From Armatimonadota bacterium (GTDB lineage: Bacteria > Sysuimicrobiota > Sysuimicrobiia > Sysuimicrobiales > Sysuimicrobiaceae): a stretch of 64,000 nt of DNA. Below are positions 32,749 to 40,521 of this stretch, in pieces. Numbering within the stretch: the first letter of the stretch is position 1; every line of letters begins with the position of its first letter. The stretch is taken from positions 1-64,000 of the forward strand of contig JANXBY010000033.1 in NCBI GenBank assembly GCA_025060455.1. The letters run 5' to 3'. The notes under the pieces were generated by a model. The model was not told the DNA's origin and ran no database searches. It worked only from the letters and a program-made list of their open reading frames with translations. A program made the position numbers and the translations under genes.

Positions 32749-33702
32749 TCAGGAACCCGCAGAGGGCTCGGAAGCCTCCGAGGCCACCTCCTTCGGCGCG
32801 GGGATCAACACGGACGCGAGCACGCTCACCGCCAAGATGCACGCCACCACCCCGAGGGAGATGCCGATGGGGACCTTGTAGATGTCCGAGGCCAGCATCT
32901 TCAGCCCGATGAAGACCAGTACCAGCGAAAGCCCGTACTTCAGGTACCGGAACATGTCCATGATGCCTGCAAGGACGAAGAACAACGCCCGCAGCCCCAG
33001 GATGGCGAAGATGTTGGAGGTGTAGGCGGTGAACATGTGGTGGGTGATGGCGAGGACCGCGGGAATGGAGTCGATGGCGAACATCAAGTCGGTGCTCTCC
33101 ACCACCACCAGGACCAAGAACAGGGGCGTCACCCACAGCCGGCCGTCCCGGCGCACAAAGAACTTGCCCCCCACATACGTCTCCGTCACGGGGAACCGCC
33201 GGCGCACCGCCTGGAGCACCGGGTTCTGGGACGGGTCCACGGTCTCCTCGCGGTGCCGGAACAGCTTCCACCCGGTGTACACCAGCAGGGCGCCGAAGAA
33301 GTACAGGACCCAGTGGAACAGCTTCACCAGGGTCACGCCCACCAGGATCAGGCTGGCCCGCATGACCACCGCGCCCAACACCCCCCACAGGAGCACCCGG
33401 GGCTGCAGGTGTCCGGGCACCGCGAAGTAGGAGAAGATCACGAGGAAGACGAACAGGTTGTCCACGCTCAGCGCCTTCTCCACCAGGTAGGCGGTGAACC
33501 ACTCCAGGCCCACCTGGGAGCCCTCCAGGGCCCACACGCCGGCGTTGAACAACAGCGCCGCGGCGATCCACACGATGCTCCAGATGGTGGCCTCCCGCAT
33601 GGACATCTTGTGGGGAGTGCGCTGGAACACCCCCAGGTCCACCGCGAGCATGGCTCCCACCACCACGTGGAAGACAAGCCACAACCACGCTTCCACGGTC
33701 AT
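32749..33702 (-). CDS. TerC family integral membrane protein (Mn2+ efflux-like)
   Basis: 317-aa TerC/Alx-family protein with about nine membrane segments. It carries the conserved acidic metal-site motifs: EKALSVDNLFVFLVIFSYF in the first half and VVVESTDLMFAIDSIPAVLAI in the second, with Asp residues in the membrane. TerC proteins export Mn2+ or protect exported metalloproteins, and many are controlled by yybP-ykoY riboswitches. Here the gene lies 240 bases downstream of a P-type ATPase that has such a riboswitch, in the same direction, so shared control by read-through is likely. I find no second aptamer in its own leader. Confidence 0.9.
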   Translation of the reverse strand: MTVEAWLWLVFHVVVGAMLAVDLGVFQRTPHKMSMREATIWSIVWIAAALLFNAGVWALEGSQVGLEWFTAYLVEKALSVDNLFVFLVIFSYFAVPGHLQPRVLLWGVLGAVVMRASLILVGVTLVKLFHWVLYFFGALLVYTGWKLFRHREETVDPSQNPVLQAVRRRFPVTETYVGGKFFVRRDGRLWVTPLFLVLVVVESTDLMFAIDSIPAVLAITHHMFTAYTSNIFAILGLRALFFVLAGIMDMFRYLKYGLSLVLVFIGLKMLASDIYKVPIGISLGVVACILAVSVLASVLIPAPKEVASEASEPSAGS

Positions 33703-33942
33703 CCCGTAACCCCCACGACCGAAGAGTTTGCCCTGCGCCGCACATCCGCGGAGGGCGTCGGGGCCGCCTCCGGCGTCCCGTCCTTGATGGTACGGCAGCG
33801 TGGCAAGTGCGGCAGACGGGGGGCGCCCGTTGCCTCGTGGGCGTCGTGGGAACCGGTTCCCCGTGGGTGGCGGGAGCTCGCCCGGACGGGGCGGTGTTCG
33901 AGCCGGCCCAGGGGTCTCCGCGGCCGGACCGCTCCGGTGGGA
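33703..33942. other. intergenic region between the P-type ATPase and terC
   Basis: 240 bases with no supportable gene. It contains a perfect 14-base palindrome, GGGAACCGGTTCCC (33848-33861), which could be an operator or a hairpin. The GGGGAGTAGC core of the manganese riboswitch is absent. No U-tract terminator is visible. Confidence 0.4.
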
Positions 33943-36636
33943 CTACCAGGAGGGCGTCCCGGCCAACCGCGTGCGCCGGAGGACCCACTTGGCCGCTTCC
34001 AGCACCGGGACGACCGTGAAGGCGGCTAGGAGGACGATCTGCCAGTCCTCCGTGGTCAACGGGAAGGTCCCGAAGGGCTTTTGGAACACCGGAACGTACA
34101 CGATGGCGGCCAGGAGCGCCACCTCCCACAACACCGCCAGGTTCAGCCACCGGTTCGCGAACGGCCGCTGCAACACTGAGTGGCGGTCGGACCGGAAGTT
34201 GTACGCCTTGAAGAACTGGATGAGGACGAGGCTGACGAAGGTCATGGTCATGGCCTCGGACAGGCTGCGGCCCGAGCTCAGAGCCCAGGAGAACACCGTG
34301 AGATTGACCAGCGCGGACCACACACCTCCCACAAGGATGAGGGCCACCACGGGCGGGGTGAAGATGGATGCCCGCGGGTTGCGCGGGGGGCGGCGCATCA
34401 GGTCGGGTTCGGGCGGGTCCACGGAGAGGGCCAGGGCTGGTAAGCCGTCCGTGGCCAGGTTCACGTACAGGATCTGGACCGCGGTCAACGGCAGCGGGAG
34501 CCCCCACAGGCCGGCGGCTGCCATGAGGAGGATCTCTCCCACGTTGGAGGACAGCAGGTACATCAGGTACTTCTTGATGTTGGAGAAGATGCCGCGCCCC
34601 TCCTCCACCGCGGCCACGATGGAGGCGAAGTTGTCGTCCAGGAGGACCATGTCCGCGGCCTCCTTGCTCACCTCCGTGCCGGTGATGCCCATGGCCACGC
34701 CGATGTCCGCCTTCTTCAGCGCGGGAGCGTCGTTCACGCCGTCACCGGTCATGGCCACCACGTGGCCCCGTTGCTGGAGGGCGGTGACCACGCGGAGCTT
34801 GTGGGCCGGAGACACCCGGGCGTAGATGTCCAGGTCCTCCACCTGATGTGCCAGCTGGTCGTCCGAGACGCGGTCCAGCTCCGTACCGGTGATCAGCCGA
34901 CCGCCCTTCAGAATGCCCAGCTCCCTCCCGATCACCTGGGCGGTCAGGGGGTGGTCGCCGGTGATCATCACCACCTTCACCCCCGCCTCCTGGCAGACGC
35001 GCACCGCGGCCTTGGCCTCGGGGCGCGGCGCGTCCATCATGCCCACGACCCCGAGGAGCACCATGTCTGACTCCAGGGTCTGTACGTCAGCGCCGGGCTT
35101 CCAGGCCACCGCGAGGACCCGGAGCGCGTCCTCCGCGAACGACCGTGCAACCTGCAGGATGTGGTGGCGGCGCTGAGGGTCCAGGGGGACCACCCCCTGG
35201 GCGGTGAGGACGGCCCGGCAGGAGTCCACCAGCACTTCGGGGGCACCCTTGGAGTACGCCACCAGGCCTTCCGGGGAGCGGTGGAGGGTGGTCATCCGCT
35301 TCCGCTCCGAGGTGAACGGGACCTCGTGGACCCGGGGAAAGGACGCTTCCAGTTCGCGCTTGTCCAGGCCTGCCTTGGCGGCAGCGACCACGAGAGCCGC
35401 CTCCGTGGGATCGCCCTGGACGGTCCACCGGCCGTCCGTGGCCGTCACCTCCGCATCCGAGGCCAGGCTGGCCGCGCGGAGGAGCAGCCGGAGGGCCTCG
35501 GAAGGCTGTGCGGGGCGTCCGTCGAGGAAGAACTGGCCGCTCGGCTCGTAGCCCTCCCCGGAGACCTCCCACAGCTCGTCTGCCACGTACACCTTGCGAA
35601 CGGTCATCTCGTTCTTGGTGAGAGTGCCGGTTTTGTCCGAGCAGATCACGGAAACGCTTCCCAGGGTCTCCACCGCGGGCAGACGGCGCACGAGGGCGTT
35701 GCGGCGGACCATGCGTTGCACCCCGATCGCCAGGGAGATGGTCACCACCGCGGGCAAGGCCTCCGGGACGACCGCCACCGCCAGGGCGATGCCGAACACG
35801 AACATCTGCAGGAGCGGCTGTCCGCGCAACAGGCCCAGGGCCACTACCAGGGCCACCACCACGAAGGCGGCACGGGCGAGGGTGTGGCCGACCCGGTCCA
35901 GGTTCTCCTGGAGGGGTGTCCGCCCCGCCTGTACGGTCTCCAACATTCGGGCGATCTTGCCGAACTCTGTGGCCATGCCCGTGGCCACCACCACCCCACG
36001 GCCCCGCCCGAAGGTCACCGTGGTCCCGGCGTACGCCATGTTCGCCCGGTCACCCAGGGGCACGTCGGCGTCCGCCAGAGGCGCGGGGGACTTGGCCACG
36101 GGAACCGACTCCCCGGTGAGGGGCGCTTCGTCCACCTGGAGGTTTGCCGCCTCCAGCAGGCGGAGGTCCGCAGGGACGCGGTCGCCTATGCGCAGTACCA
36201 CCACGTCGCCGGGTACCAGGTCGCGGGCGGGCACGCGGACCTCCCGGCCGTCCCGCAGGACGTGAGCGACGGGCGCGGCCATCCTGCGGAGGGCTTCCAG
36301 GGCCTTTTCGGCCCGGTACTCCTGCACGAATCCCAGGAGGACCGCGAAGAGTACAATGATCGTGATGGCCACCGACTCCACCACGTGCCCCAGGGCTGCC
36401 GACAGCGCGGTGGCGGCCAGCAGGATGAGGATCAGGACGTTTTTGAACTGCCCCAGAAGGACCGGCCACGGGGACACCCGATGAGCGGACTGCAGCTCGT
36501 TGGGCCCGTACTCGTGGAGGCGACGGGCGGCCTCATGAGAGCTGAGGCCCCGGAGGGTGGAACGGAGCTCCGTCAGGACCGCTTCAGCCGTCATGGTGTG
36601 CCAAGCCCGGTGGCCGGGGCCTGTGGTCGAAGACAT
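33943..36636 (-). CDS. P2-type cation-transporting ATPase, probable Mn2+ exporter
   Basis: 897-aa P-type ATPase with the SERCA-like (P2A) layout. It has the N-terminal cation-ATPase domain, actuator loop LTGESVPVAK, M4 AVVPEALPAVVT, phosphorylated Asp334 in DKTGTLT, nucleotide-domain KGAPEVL, hinge MTGDGVNDAPALKKAD, M5 SSNVGEILLM and M6 NLATDGLPALALSVD, all cation-site segments of Ca2+/Mn2+ pumps. The ATG at 36636 follows AGGAGG by eight bases; long upstream frames run through the riboswitch and glmU and are not coding. The riboswitch in its leader makes Mn2+ the best substrate; Ca2+ remains possible. Confidence 0.9.
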   Translation of the reverse strand: MSSTTGPGHRAWHTMTAEAVLTELRSTLRGLSSHEAARRLHEYGPNELQSAHRVSPWPVLLGQFKNVLILILLAATALSAALGHVVESVAITIIVLFAVLLGFVQEYRAEKALEALRRMAAPVAHVLRDGREVRVPARDLVPGDVVVLRIGDRVPADLRLLEAANLQVDEAPLTGESVPVAKSPAPLADADVPLGDRANMAYAGTTVTFGRGRGVVVATGMATEFGKIARMLETVQAGRTPLQENLDRVGHTLARAAFVVVALVVALGLLRGQPLLQMFVFGIALAVAVVPEALPAVVTISLAIGVQRMVRRNALVRRLPAVETLGSVSVICSDKTGTLTKNEMTVRKVYVADELWEVSGEGYEPSGQFFLDGRPAQPSEALRLLLRAASLASDAEVTATDGRWTVQGDPTEAALVVAAAKAGLDKRELEASFPRVHEVPFTSERKRMTTLHRSPEGLVAYSKGAPEVLVDSCRAVLTAQGVVPLDPQRRHHILQVARSFAEDALRVLAVAWKPGADVQTLESDMVLLGVVGMMDAPRPEAKAAVRVCQEAGVKVVMITGDHPLTAQVIGRELGILKGGRLITGTELDRVSDDQLAHQVEDLDIYARVSPAHKLRVVTALQQRGHVVAMTGDGVNDAPALKKADIGVAMGITGTEVSKEAADMVLLDDNFASIVAAVEEGRGIFSNIKKYLMYLLSSNVGEILLMAAAGLWGLPLPLTAVQILYVNLATDGLPALALSVDPPEPDLMRRPPRNPRASIFTPPVVALILVGGVWSALVNLTVFSWALSSGRSLSEAMTMTFVSLVLIQFFKAYNFRSDRHSVLQRPFANRWLNLAVLWEVALLAAIVYVPVFQKPFGTFPLTTEDWQIVLLAAFTVVPVLEAAKWVLRRTRLAGTPSW

Positions 36637-36715
36637 CCGGTTGCCTCCTGCGCTCGTGAGTCCCTCGTCGCCTCTCCAAGTTCCCGGGCGGCGGCTTCGC
36701 CAGCCCGCGGCCAGA

Positions 36716-36753
36716 CAACAAAAGAGACCTCCAACCGGACGGTTGGAGGTCTC
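36716..36753 (-). terminator. intrinsic terminator of the riboswitch expression platform
   Basis: A perfect 13-bp hairpin (GAGACCTCCAACC, 36724-36736, pairing with 36741-36753; loop of four) is followed on the minus strand by TTTTGTTG. It lies between the aptamer and the ATPase start, not after a gene. The CCTC inside its first arm can instead pair with GAGG beside the aptamer core, so aptamer folding and termination would be mutually exclusive. Confidence 0.85.
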
Positions 36754-36754
36754 A

Positions 36755-36875
36755 CCGCCAGCTGTGACTGTCGGCCCGGCCGGGCAGCTACCGTGTGGGC
36801 CGCTGCCGGACTGACGACCGAGCCGCGGCCGCGTGCACGACGACCGCCGGCTACTCCCCTCGGCCCCGCGGCGTG
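36755..36875 (-). ncRNA. yybP-ykoY manganese riboswitch aptamer
   Basis: On the minus strand the segment starts with GAGGGGAGTAGCC (the GGGGAGTAGC core is 36859-36850), followed by GGTCGTCA, CCGGC, GCCGACA and finally GTGAGACCTCC. These blocks, their order and spacing match the conserved yybP-ykoY pattern (GGGGAGUAGC, GUCGUCA, CCGGC, UUGACA, AGACCU). This class binds Mn2+ and turns on exporters such as P-type ATPases and TerC/MntP. A promoter lies just upstream and a terminator just downstream, as expected for a transcriptional ON switch. It controls the P-type ATPase and probably terC. Boundaries are approximate. Confidence 0.85.
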
Positions 36876-36888
36876 CGAGGCCACCAAC

Positions 36889-36917
36889 ACCATACGGACG
36901 TGCCGGGCACGGGTCAA
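36889..36917 (-). promoter_or_regulatory. promoter of the riboswitch-ATPase transcript
   Basis: On the minus strand TTGACC (36917-36912) and TATGGT (36894-36889) are exactly 17 bases apart. Transcription should start near 36882, a few bases before the aptamer. This is the best -35/-10 pair in the window. Confidence 0.65.
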
Positions 36918-36944
36918 GCCCACGAGCGCGGTAGGGGGTGGCTG

Positions 36945-38324
36945 GTGACGGATTCCCGGACGGTGGCGGCGGTGGTGCTGGCCGCGGGCGAGGGCAAGCG
37001 GATGCGGTCCGCCCTGCCGAAGGTGTTGCACCCTGTGGGCGGCCGGCCCATGGTGCTGAGGGTCCTGGACAGCCTGCGGCCGCTGGTGGGAGGACCGTTG
37101 GTGGTGGTGGTCGGGCGCGGGGGGGAGCGAGTGGAGGCGGTGTTGCCGGAGGGCGTCTGTGTGGCCTGGCAGCCCTTCCCACGGGGTACCGGCGACGCGG
37201 TACGCTGCGCCCTGCCCCACCTCGAAGGGCACCGAGGGCCCGTGGTCGTCGCCTACGGGGACACACCACTGGTCCAGGAGGCCACCTTCCGCCAGCTCGT
37301 GGCCGCCCACCTGCAGGGCGGGTACGCGGCCACGCTGGTCAGCGCGGTGGTGGAAGCGCCTGCGGGCCTGGGGCGGGTGGTTCGCGGCCCGGACGGTTCC
37401 TTCCAGCAGGTGGTGGAGGAAGCGGACTGCACGCCCGAGCAGCGGGCTATCCGCGAGGTGAACACCGGGCTGTGTTGCTTTGAGGTGGAGGACCTGCGGG
37501 AGGCCCTGACGCAGCTGGTCCCGCAGAACGCGCAGGGCGAGTACTACCTCACGGACACCTTCGGGTGGCTGCGGGCCCGCGGCCGGCGGGTGGGGGTGGT
37601 GCAGGTCAGGGAGGTGAGGCAAGTCATGGGCGTGAACTCGCGCAAGGAGCTGGCGCAGGCGGAGGAGACGTTGCGCCGGCGGACCCTGGAGGCGTTGATG
37701 GAGTCGGGGGTGACGGTGGTGGACCCCGACGCCACGTATGTGGCGCCCGACGTCCGGGTGGGCCCGGACACCGTCCTCCTCCCGTTCACGGTGCTGGAGG
37801 AGGGAACCGTGGTGGGGTCCGGGTGTCAGCTGGGGCCCGGTGCCCACGTGAGGGCCTCCCGCATCGGCGACCGCGTGCGGGTCCTGTGGTCCGTGGTGGA
37901 GGAGAGCGAGGTGGCGGAGGACTGCCGTATCGGGCCCTACGCGCACCTACGGCCCGGCACCCGGCTGGCCGCCCGCGTGGTGGTGGGCAACTTCGCGGAG
38001 ATCAAGAACTCCACCGTGGGCGAGGGCACGAAGGTGCAGCACGTTTCGTACCTGGGCGACGCCACGGTGGGGCGCCAGGTGAACATCGGGGCGGGAACCA
38101 TCACGTGCAACTTCAAGTACGGAGTCCCCGGCAAGCACCCCACGGTGATCGAGGACGGTGCGTTCATCGGCAGCGACACGCTGCTGAACGCGCCGGTGCG
38201 GGTGGGCGCGGGCGCCGTGACGGGGGCGGGCGCGGTGGTGACCAAAGACGTCCCGCCCGGCATGGTGGCGGTGGGCGTACCGGCCCGGGTGGTGCGCCGC
38301 GCCCGGCCGCAGGACGAGCGGTGA
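36945..38324 (+). CDS. glmU: bifunctional N-acetylglucosamine-1-phosphate uridyltransferase/acetyltransferase
   Basis: 459-aa enzyme making UDP-GlcNAc. The N-terminal nucleotidyltransferase has VVLAAGEGKRMRSALPKVLH and GTGDAVRCA, and YGDTPLV. The C-terminal left-handed beta-helix has hexapeptide repeats and the acetyltransferase residues in KNSTVGEGTKVQHVSYLGDA and NIGAGTITCNFKYG. Product feeds peptidoglycan, lipid A (lpxA, same strand downstream) and WecA/WecB. The GTG at 36945 gives the normal N-terminus; the upstream extension covers the riboswitch. Its stop overlaps the prs start (GTGA). Confidence 0.95.
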   Translation: MTDSRTVAAVVLAAGEGKRMRSALPKVLHPVGGRPMVLRVLDSLRPLVGGPLVVVVGRGGERVEAVLPEGVCVAWQPFPRGTGDAVRCALPHLEGHRGPVVVAYGDTPLVQEATFRQLVAAHLQGGYAATLVSAVVEAPAGLGRVVRGPDGSFQQVVEEADCTPEQRAIREVNTGLCCFEVEDLREALTQLVPQNAQGEYYLTDTFGWLRARGRRVGVVQVREVRQVMGVNSRKELAQAEETLRRRTLEALMESGVTVVDPDATYVAPDVRVGPDTVLLPFTVLEEGTVVGSGCQLGPGAHVRASRIGDRVRVLWSVVEESEVAEDCRIGPYAHLRPGTRLAARVVVGNFAEIKNSTVGEGTKVQHVSYLGDATVGRQVNIGAGTITCNFKYGVPGKHPTVIEDGAFIGSDTLLNAPVRVGAGAVTGAGAVVTKDVPPGMVAVGVPARVVRRARPQDER

Positions 38325-39289
38325 GGGACCTAGCCCTCCTCACGGGTACCGCGAACCCGGCCCTCGCCCGACGGGTGGCGGCCTACCTGGACGTCCCGCT
38401 CCTCGAGGCGGTGGTGGCCCGCTACCCGGACGGAGAGATCGAGGTCCGCCTGGACGAGAGCGTGCGGGGCCGGGACTGCTTTGTCCTGCAGCCCACCTGC
38501 CCGCCCGTGCACGACCACCTCCTCGAGCTGCTGGTGCTCGTCGACGCCCTCCGCCGGGCTTCCGCAGCGCGGGTGACCGCGGTGGTGCCGTACTTCGGGT
38601 ACGCCCGGCAGGACCGGAAAACCGGCGCCCGAGAGCCGGTGACGGCCAAGCTGGTGGCCAACCTCATGGTGCGCGCGGGTGTGCAGCACCTCCTGGCCCT
38701 GGACCTGCACGCGGGCCAGCTATCCGGCTTCTTCGACATCCCCCTGGACCACCTGGGCGCCCGGATGCTGCTCGTGGACTACTTCCTGCACAAGGGCCTC
38801 CGCAACGTGGTGGTGGTGTCTCCGGACATCGGCGGCGTGCGCCGTGCGCGGGAGTTCGCACAGGCCCTGGGAGCGCCCCTGGCCATCATCGACAAGCGGC
38901 GGGACCGGCCCAACCAGGTGGCGGAGGTGGTGCACGTGATTGGCAAAGTGTACCGCAGGACCGCCATCCTGGTGGACGACATCGTGGACACCGCGGGCAC
39001 CTTGGTGCGGGCGGCGGAGACTTTGCTGCGGCGCGGGGTGGTCGAGGTGTACGCCTGCTGCACCCACCCCGTGCTTTCCGGCCCCGCGGTGGAGCGCATC
39101 TCGGCCTCCCCCATCCGTGAGCTGGTGGTGACCGACTCCATCCCGCTGCCGCCCGACAAGCGGCTGGACCGCATCCGGGTGGTGTCCGTGGCGCGGCTGC
39201 TGGCGGACGCCATCGCCCGGGTGCACCACAGGAGCTCCGTCAGCGAGCTGGCGGAAGAGCGGCTGGCCGCGGAGCTGGTGGAGACCTAA
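38321..39289 (+). CDS. prs: ribose-phosphate pyrophosphokinase
   Basis: 322-aa PRPP synthetase. Motifs: LLTGTANPALARRVAAYLDV, YPDGEIEVRLDESVRGRD, the ATP flexible loop YARQDRKTGAREP, DLHAGQLSGFFDIPLD, and the PRPP loop VDDIVDTAGTLV. GTG start overlaps the glmU stop; the glmU-prs pair is a common bacterial arrangement supplying UDP-GlcNAc and PRPP. The Ser of the usual second position (FSG..) is replaced by Thr (LTGTANPAL), as seen in other phyla. Confidence 0.93.
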   Translation: MRDLALLTGTANPALARRVAAYLDVPLLEAVVARYPDGEIEVRLDESVRGRDCFVLQPTCPPVHDHLLELLVLVDALRRASAARVTAVVPYFGYARQDRKTGAREPVTAKLVANLMVRAGVQHLLALDLHAGQLSGFFDIPLDHLGARMLLVDYFLHKGLRNVVVVSPDIGGVRRAREFAQALGAPLAIIDKRRDRPNQVAEVVHVIGKVYRRTAILVDDIVDTAGTLVRAAETLLRRGVVEVYACCTHPVLSGPAVERISASPIRELVVTDSIPLPPDKRLDRIRVVSVARLLADAIARVHHRSSVSELAEERLAAELVET

Positions 39290-39406
39290 ACCATCCCAAA
39301 AGCTGGGGGCGCGATGTTCGGGGACTCCCGGTCCGCCTCCGCGCGTTGCGCGTTCCGCAGACGGGCTTCCGGGCGCAGGACCGGAGAGCGGCTGCCCGCG
39401 AGGGCT

Positions 39407-39412
39407 TATACT
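39407..39412 (+). promoter_or_regulatory. -10 box of the wecA-wecB transcript
   Basis: TATACT, the closest match to the -10 consensus in the window, 14 bases before the ATG at 39427. The predicted leader is about eight bases with no Shine-Dalgarno. No clear -35. Confidence 0.5.
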
Positions 39413-39426
39413 GGGCTGCGGAGCCC

Positions 39427-40521
39427 ATGTCCATCCCGCCGTACGTGGTGGCAGGCCTGGTGGCGTGGTTCGTGACCTACTGGACCACGCCCACGGCCCG
39501 GTGGCTCGCGCGCCGGGTGGGTGCGGTGGACTATCCGGGCGGCCGGCGGATCAACCGCCGGCCGCTGCCGCGCCTGGGCGGCCTTGCCATCGTCTCGGGC
39601 GTCCTGGTGGCGAGCGCGCTGTCGCTGCCCATGCCCGGGGCGGTGGCGGTGGCAAGGGAGCCCAAGCACCTGGTGCTGGCGGTCCCCTACGGGGCCGTAC
39701 CGCGGGAGTTCTGGGGGATCCTGTTGGGAGGCCTGGCGATAGCCCTGGTAGGCCTGTACGACGACCTGCGGCAGGTGTCGGGGCGTGTGAAGTTTCCCCT
39801 CGTGTACCTGGCCGCCACGGTGCCCGTGCTGTTCGGCCTGACCACTCCCTTCGTGACGAACCCCGTGACCGGCCAGCTGGTGAGCCTGGGCGTGTGGGGG
39901 CAGGTGTTTACCGTGGCGTGGGTGGGGTCCGCGGCCATCGCCATGAACTCCATCGACGGGATGGACGGCTTGGCCGCGGGGATCGCGGCCATCGCGGCCG
40001 GGACCTTCTTCGTGGCCGGGGTGCTGCGCGGGGCCGGGCTTCCCACCCTGGTGGTGTGCGCCGCGGTGGCCGGCAGCGCGGTGGGGTTCCTGCGCTACAA
40101 CTTCAACCCCGCGCGCGTCATCATGGGCGACGGCGGGGCGCTGTTCTTGGGCTACCTGCTGGGCGCCCTGTCGGTGGCGGGCCTGTTCAAGACGCTCACG
40201 TTCCTGTCCCTGGCCGTCCCCCTGCTGGCCCTGGGCGTCCCGATCTTCGACACCGCGTTTGCCATCCTCCGCCGCGTGCGGCGGCGGGTGTCGGTGTTCC
40301 AACCGGACCGGGGCCACGTGCACCACCGGCTGCTGGACCGGGGGCTGTCGCAGCGGCAGGCGGTGCTGCTGCTGTACGGTACCACCGCCCTGCTGTCCAG
40401 CCTCAGCCTGGCCCTTTCCGGGTGGGTGGAGCGGTGGATCCCCCTCTCGGTGGCGGGCCTGCTGGGCGTCGCGCTGTGGGTGGTGGCACGCCGGTTGGGG
40501 TTGCTGGCGCGGACGCCGTGA
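39427..40521 (+). CDS. undecaprenyl-phosphate GlcNAc-1-phosphate transferase-like (MraY/WecA family)
   Basis: 364-aa polytopic membrane protein with about ten hydrophobic segments. Family motifs: GLYDDLRQVSGRVKF, MNSIDGMDGLAAGIAAIAAG with the catalytic Asp cluster, MGDGGALFLGYLLG, and the His-rich loop RGHVHHRLLDRG. It would attach GlcNAc-1-P (or a related sugar) to undecaprenyl phosphate and so start an envelope polymer. The ATG at 39427 was chosen because the -10 box lies just upstream and the first membrane segment follows. Its stop overlaps the epimerase start (GTGA), which supports the WecA reading over MraY. Confidence 0.9.
   Translation: MSIPPYVVAGLVAWFVTYWTTPTARWLARRVGAVDYPGGRRINRRPLPRLGGLAIVSGVLVASALSLPMPGAVAVAREPKHLVLAVPYGAVPREFWGILLGGLAIALVGLYDDLRQVSGRVKFPLVYLAATVPVLFGLTTPFVTNPVTGQLVSLGVWGQVFTVAWVGSAAIAMNSIDGMDGLAAGIAAIAAGTFFVAGVLRGAGLPTLVVCAAVAGSAVGFLRYNFNPARVIMGDGGALFLGYLLGALSVAGLFKTLTFLSLAVPLLALGVPIFDTAFAILRRVRRRVSVFQPDRGHVHHRLLDRGLSQRQAVLLLYGTTALLSSLSLALSGWVERWIPLSVAGLLGVALWVVARRLGLLARTP

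Larger units (their letters stand above)
36637..36944. other. 308-base divergent region between the P-type ATPase and glmU
   Basis: Fully explained on the minus strand by promoter, aptamer, terminator hairpin and the AGGAGG site of the ATPase. For glmU on the plus strand I see no clear promoter; a GGTAGGGGGTGG stretch lies just before its GTG. Confidence 0.7.

Noticed and set aside
33703-33942. A second manganese riboswitch before terC
   Set aside because: TerC genes often have one, but the GGGGAGTAGC core and partner blocks are missing here.
36340-36360. TACAAT-like -10 inside the P-type ATPase gene
   Set aside because: It lies within a conserved coding segment on the opposite strand to the gene and has no downstream gene to serve.
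36637-37269. N-terminal extension of the P-type ATPase
   Set aside because: It runs through the riboswitch, terminator and the antisense of glmU; the ATPase start with AGGAGG is at 36636.
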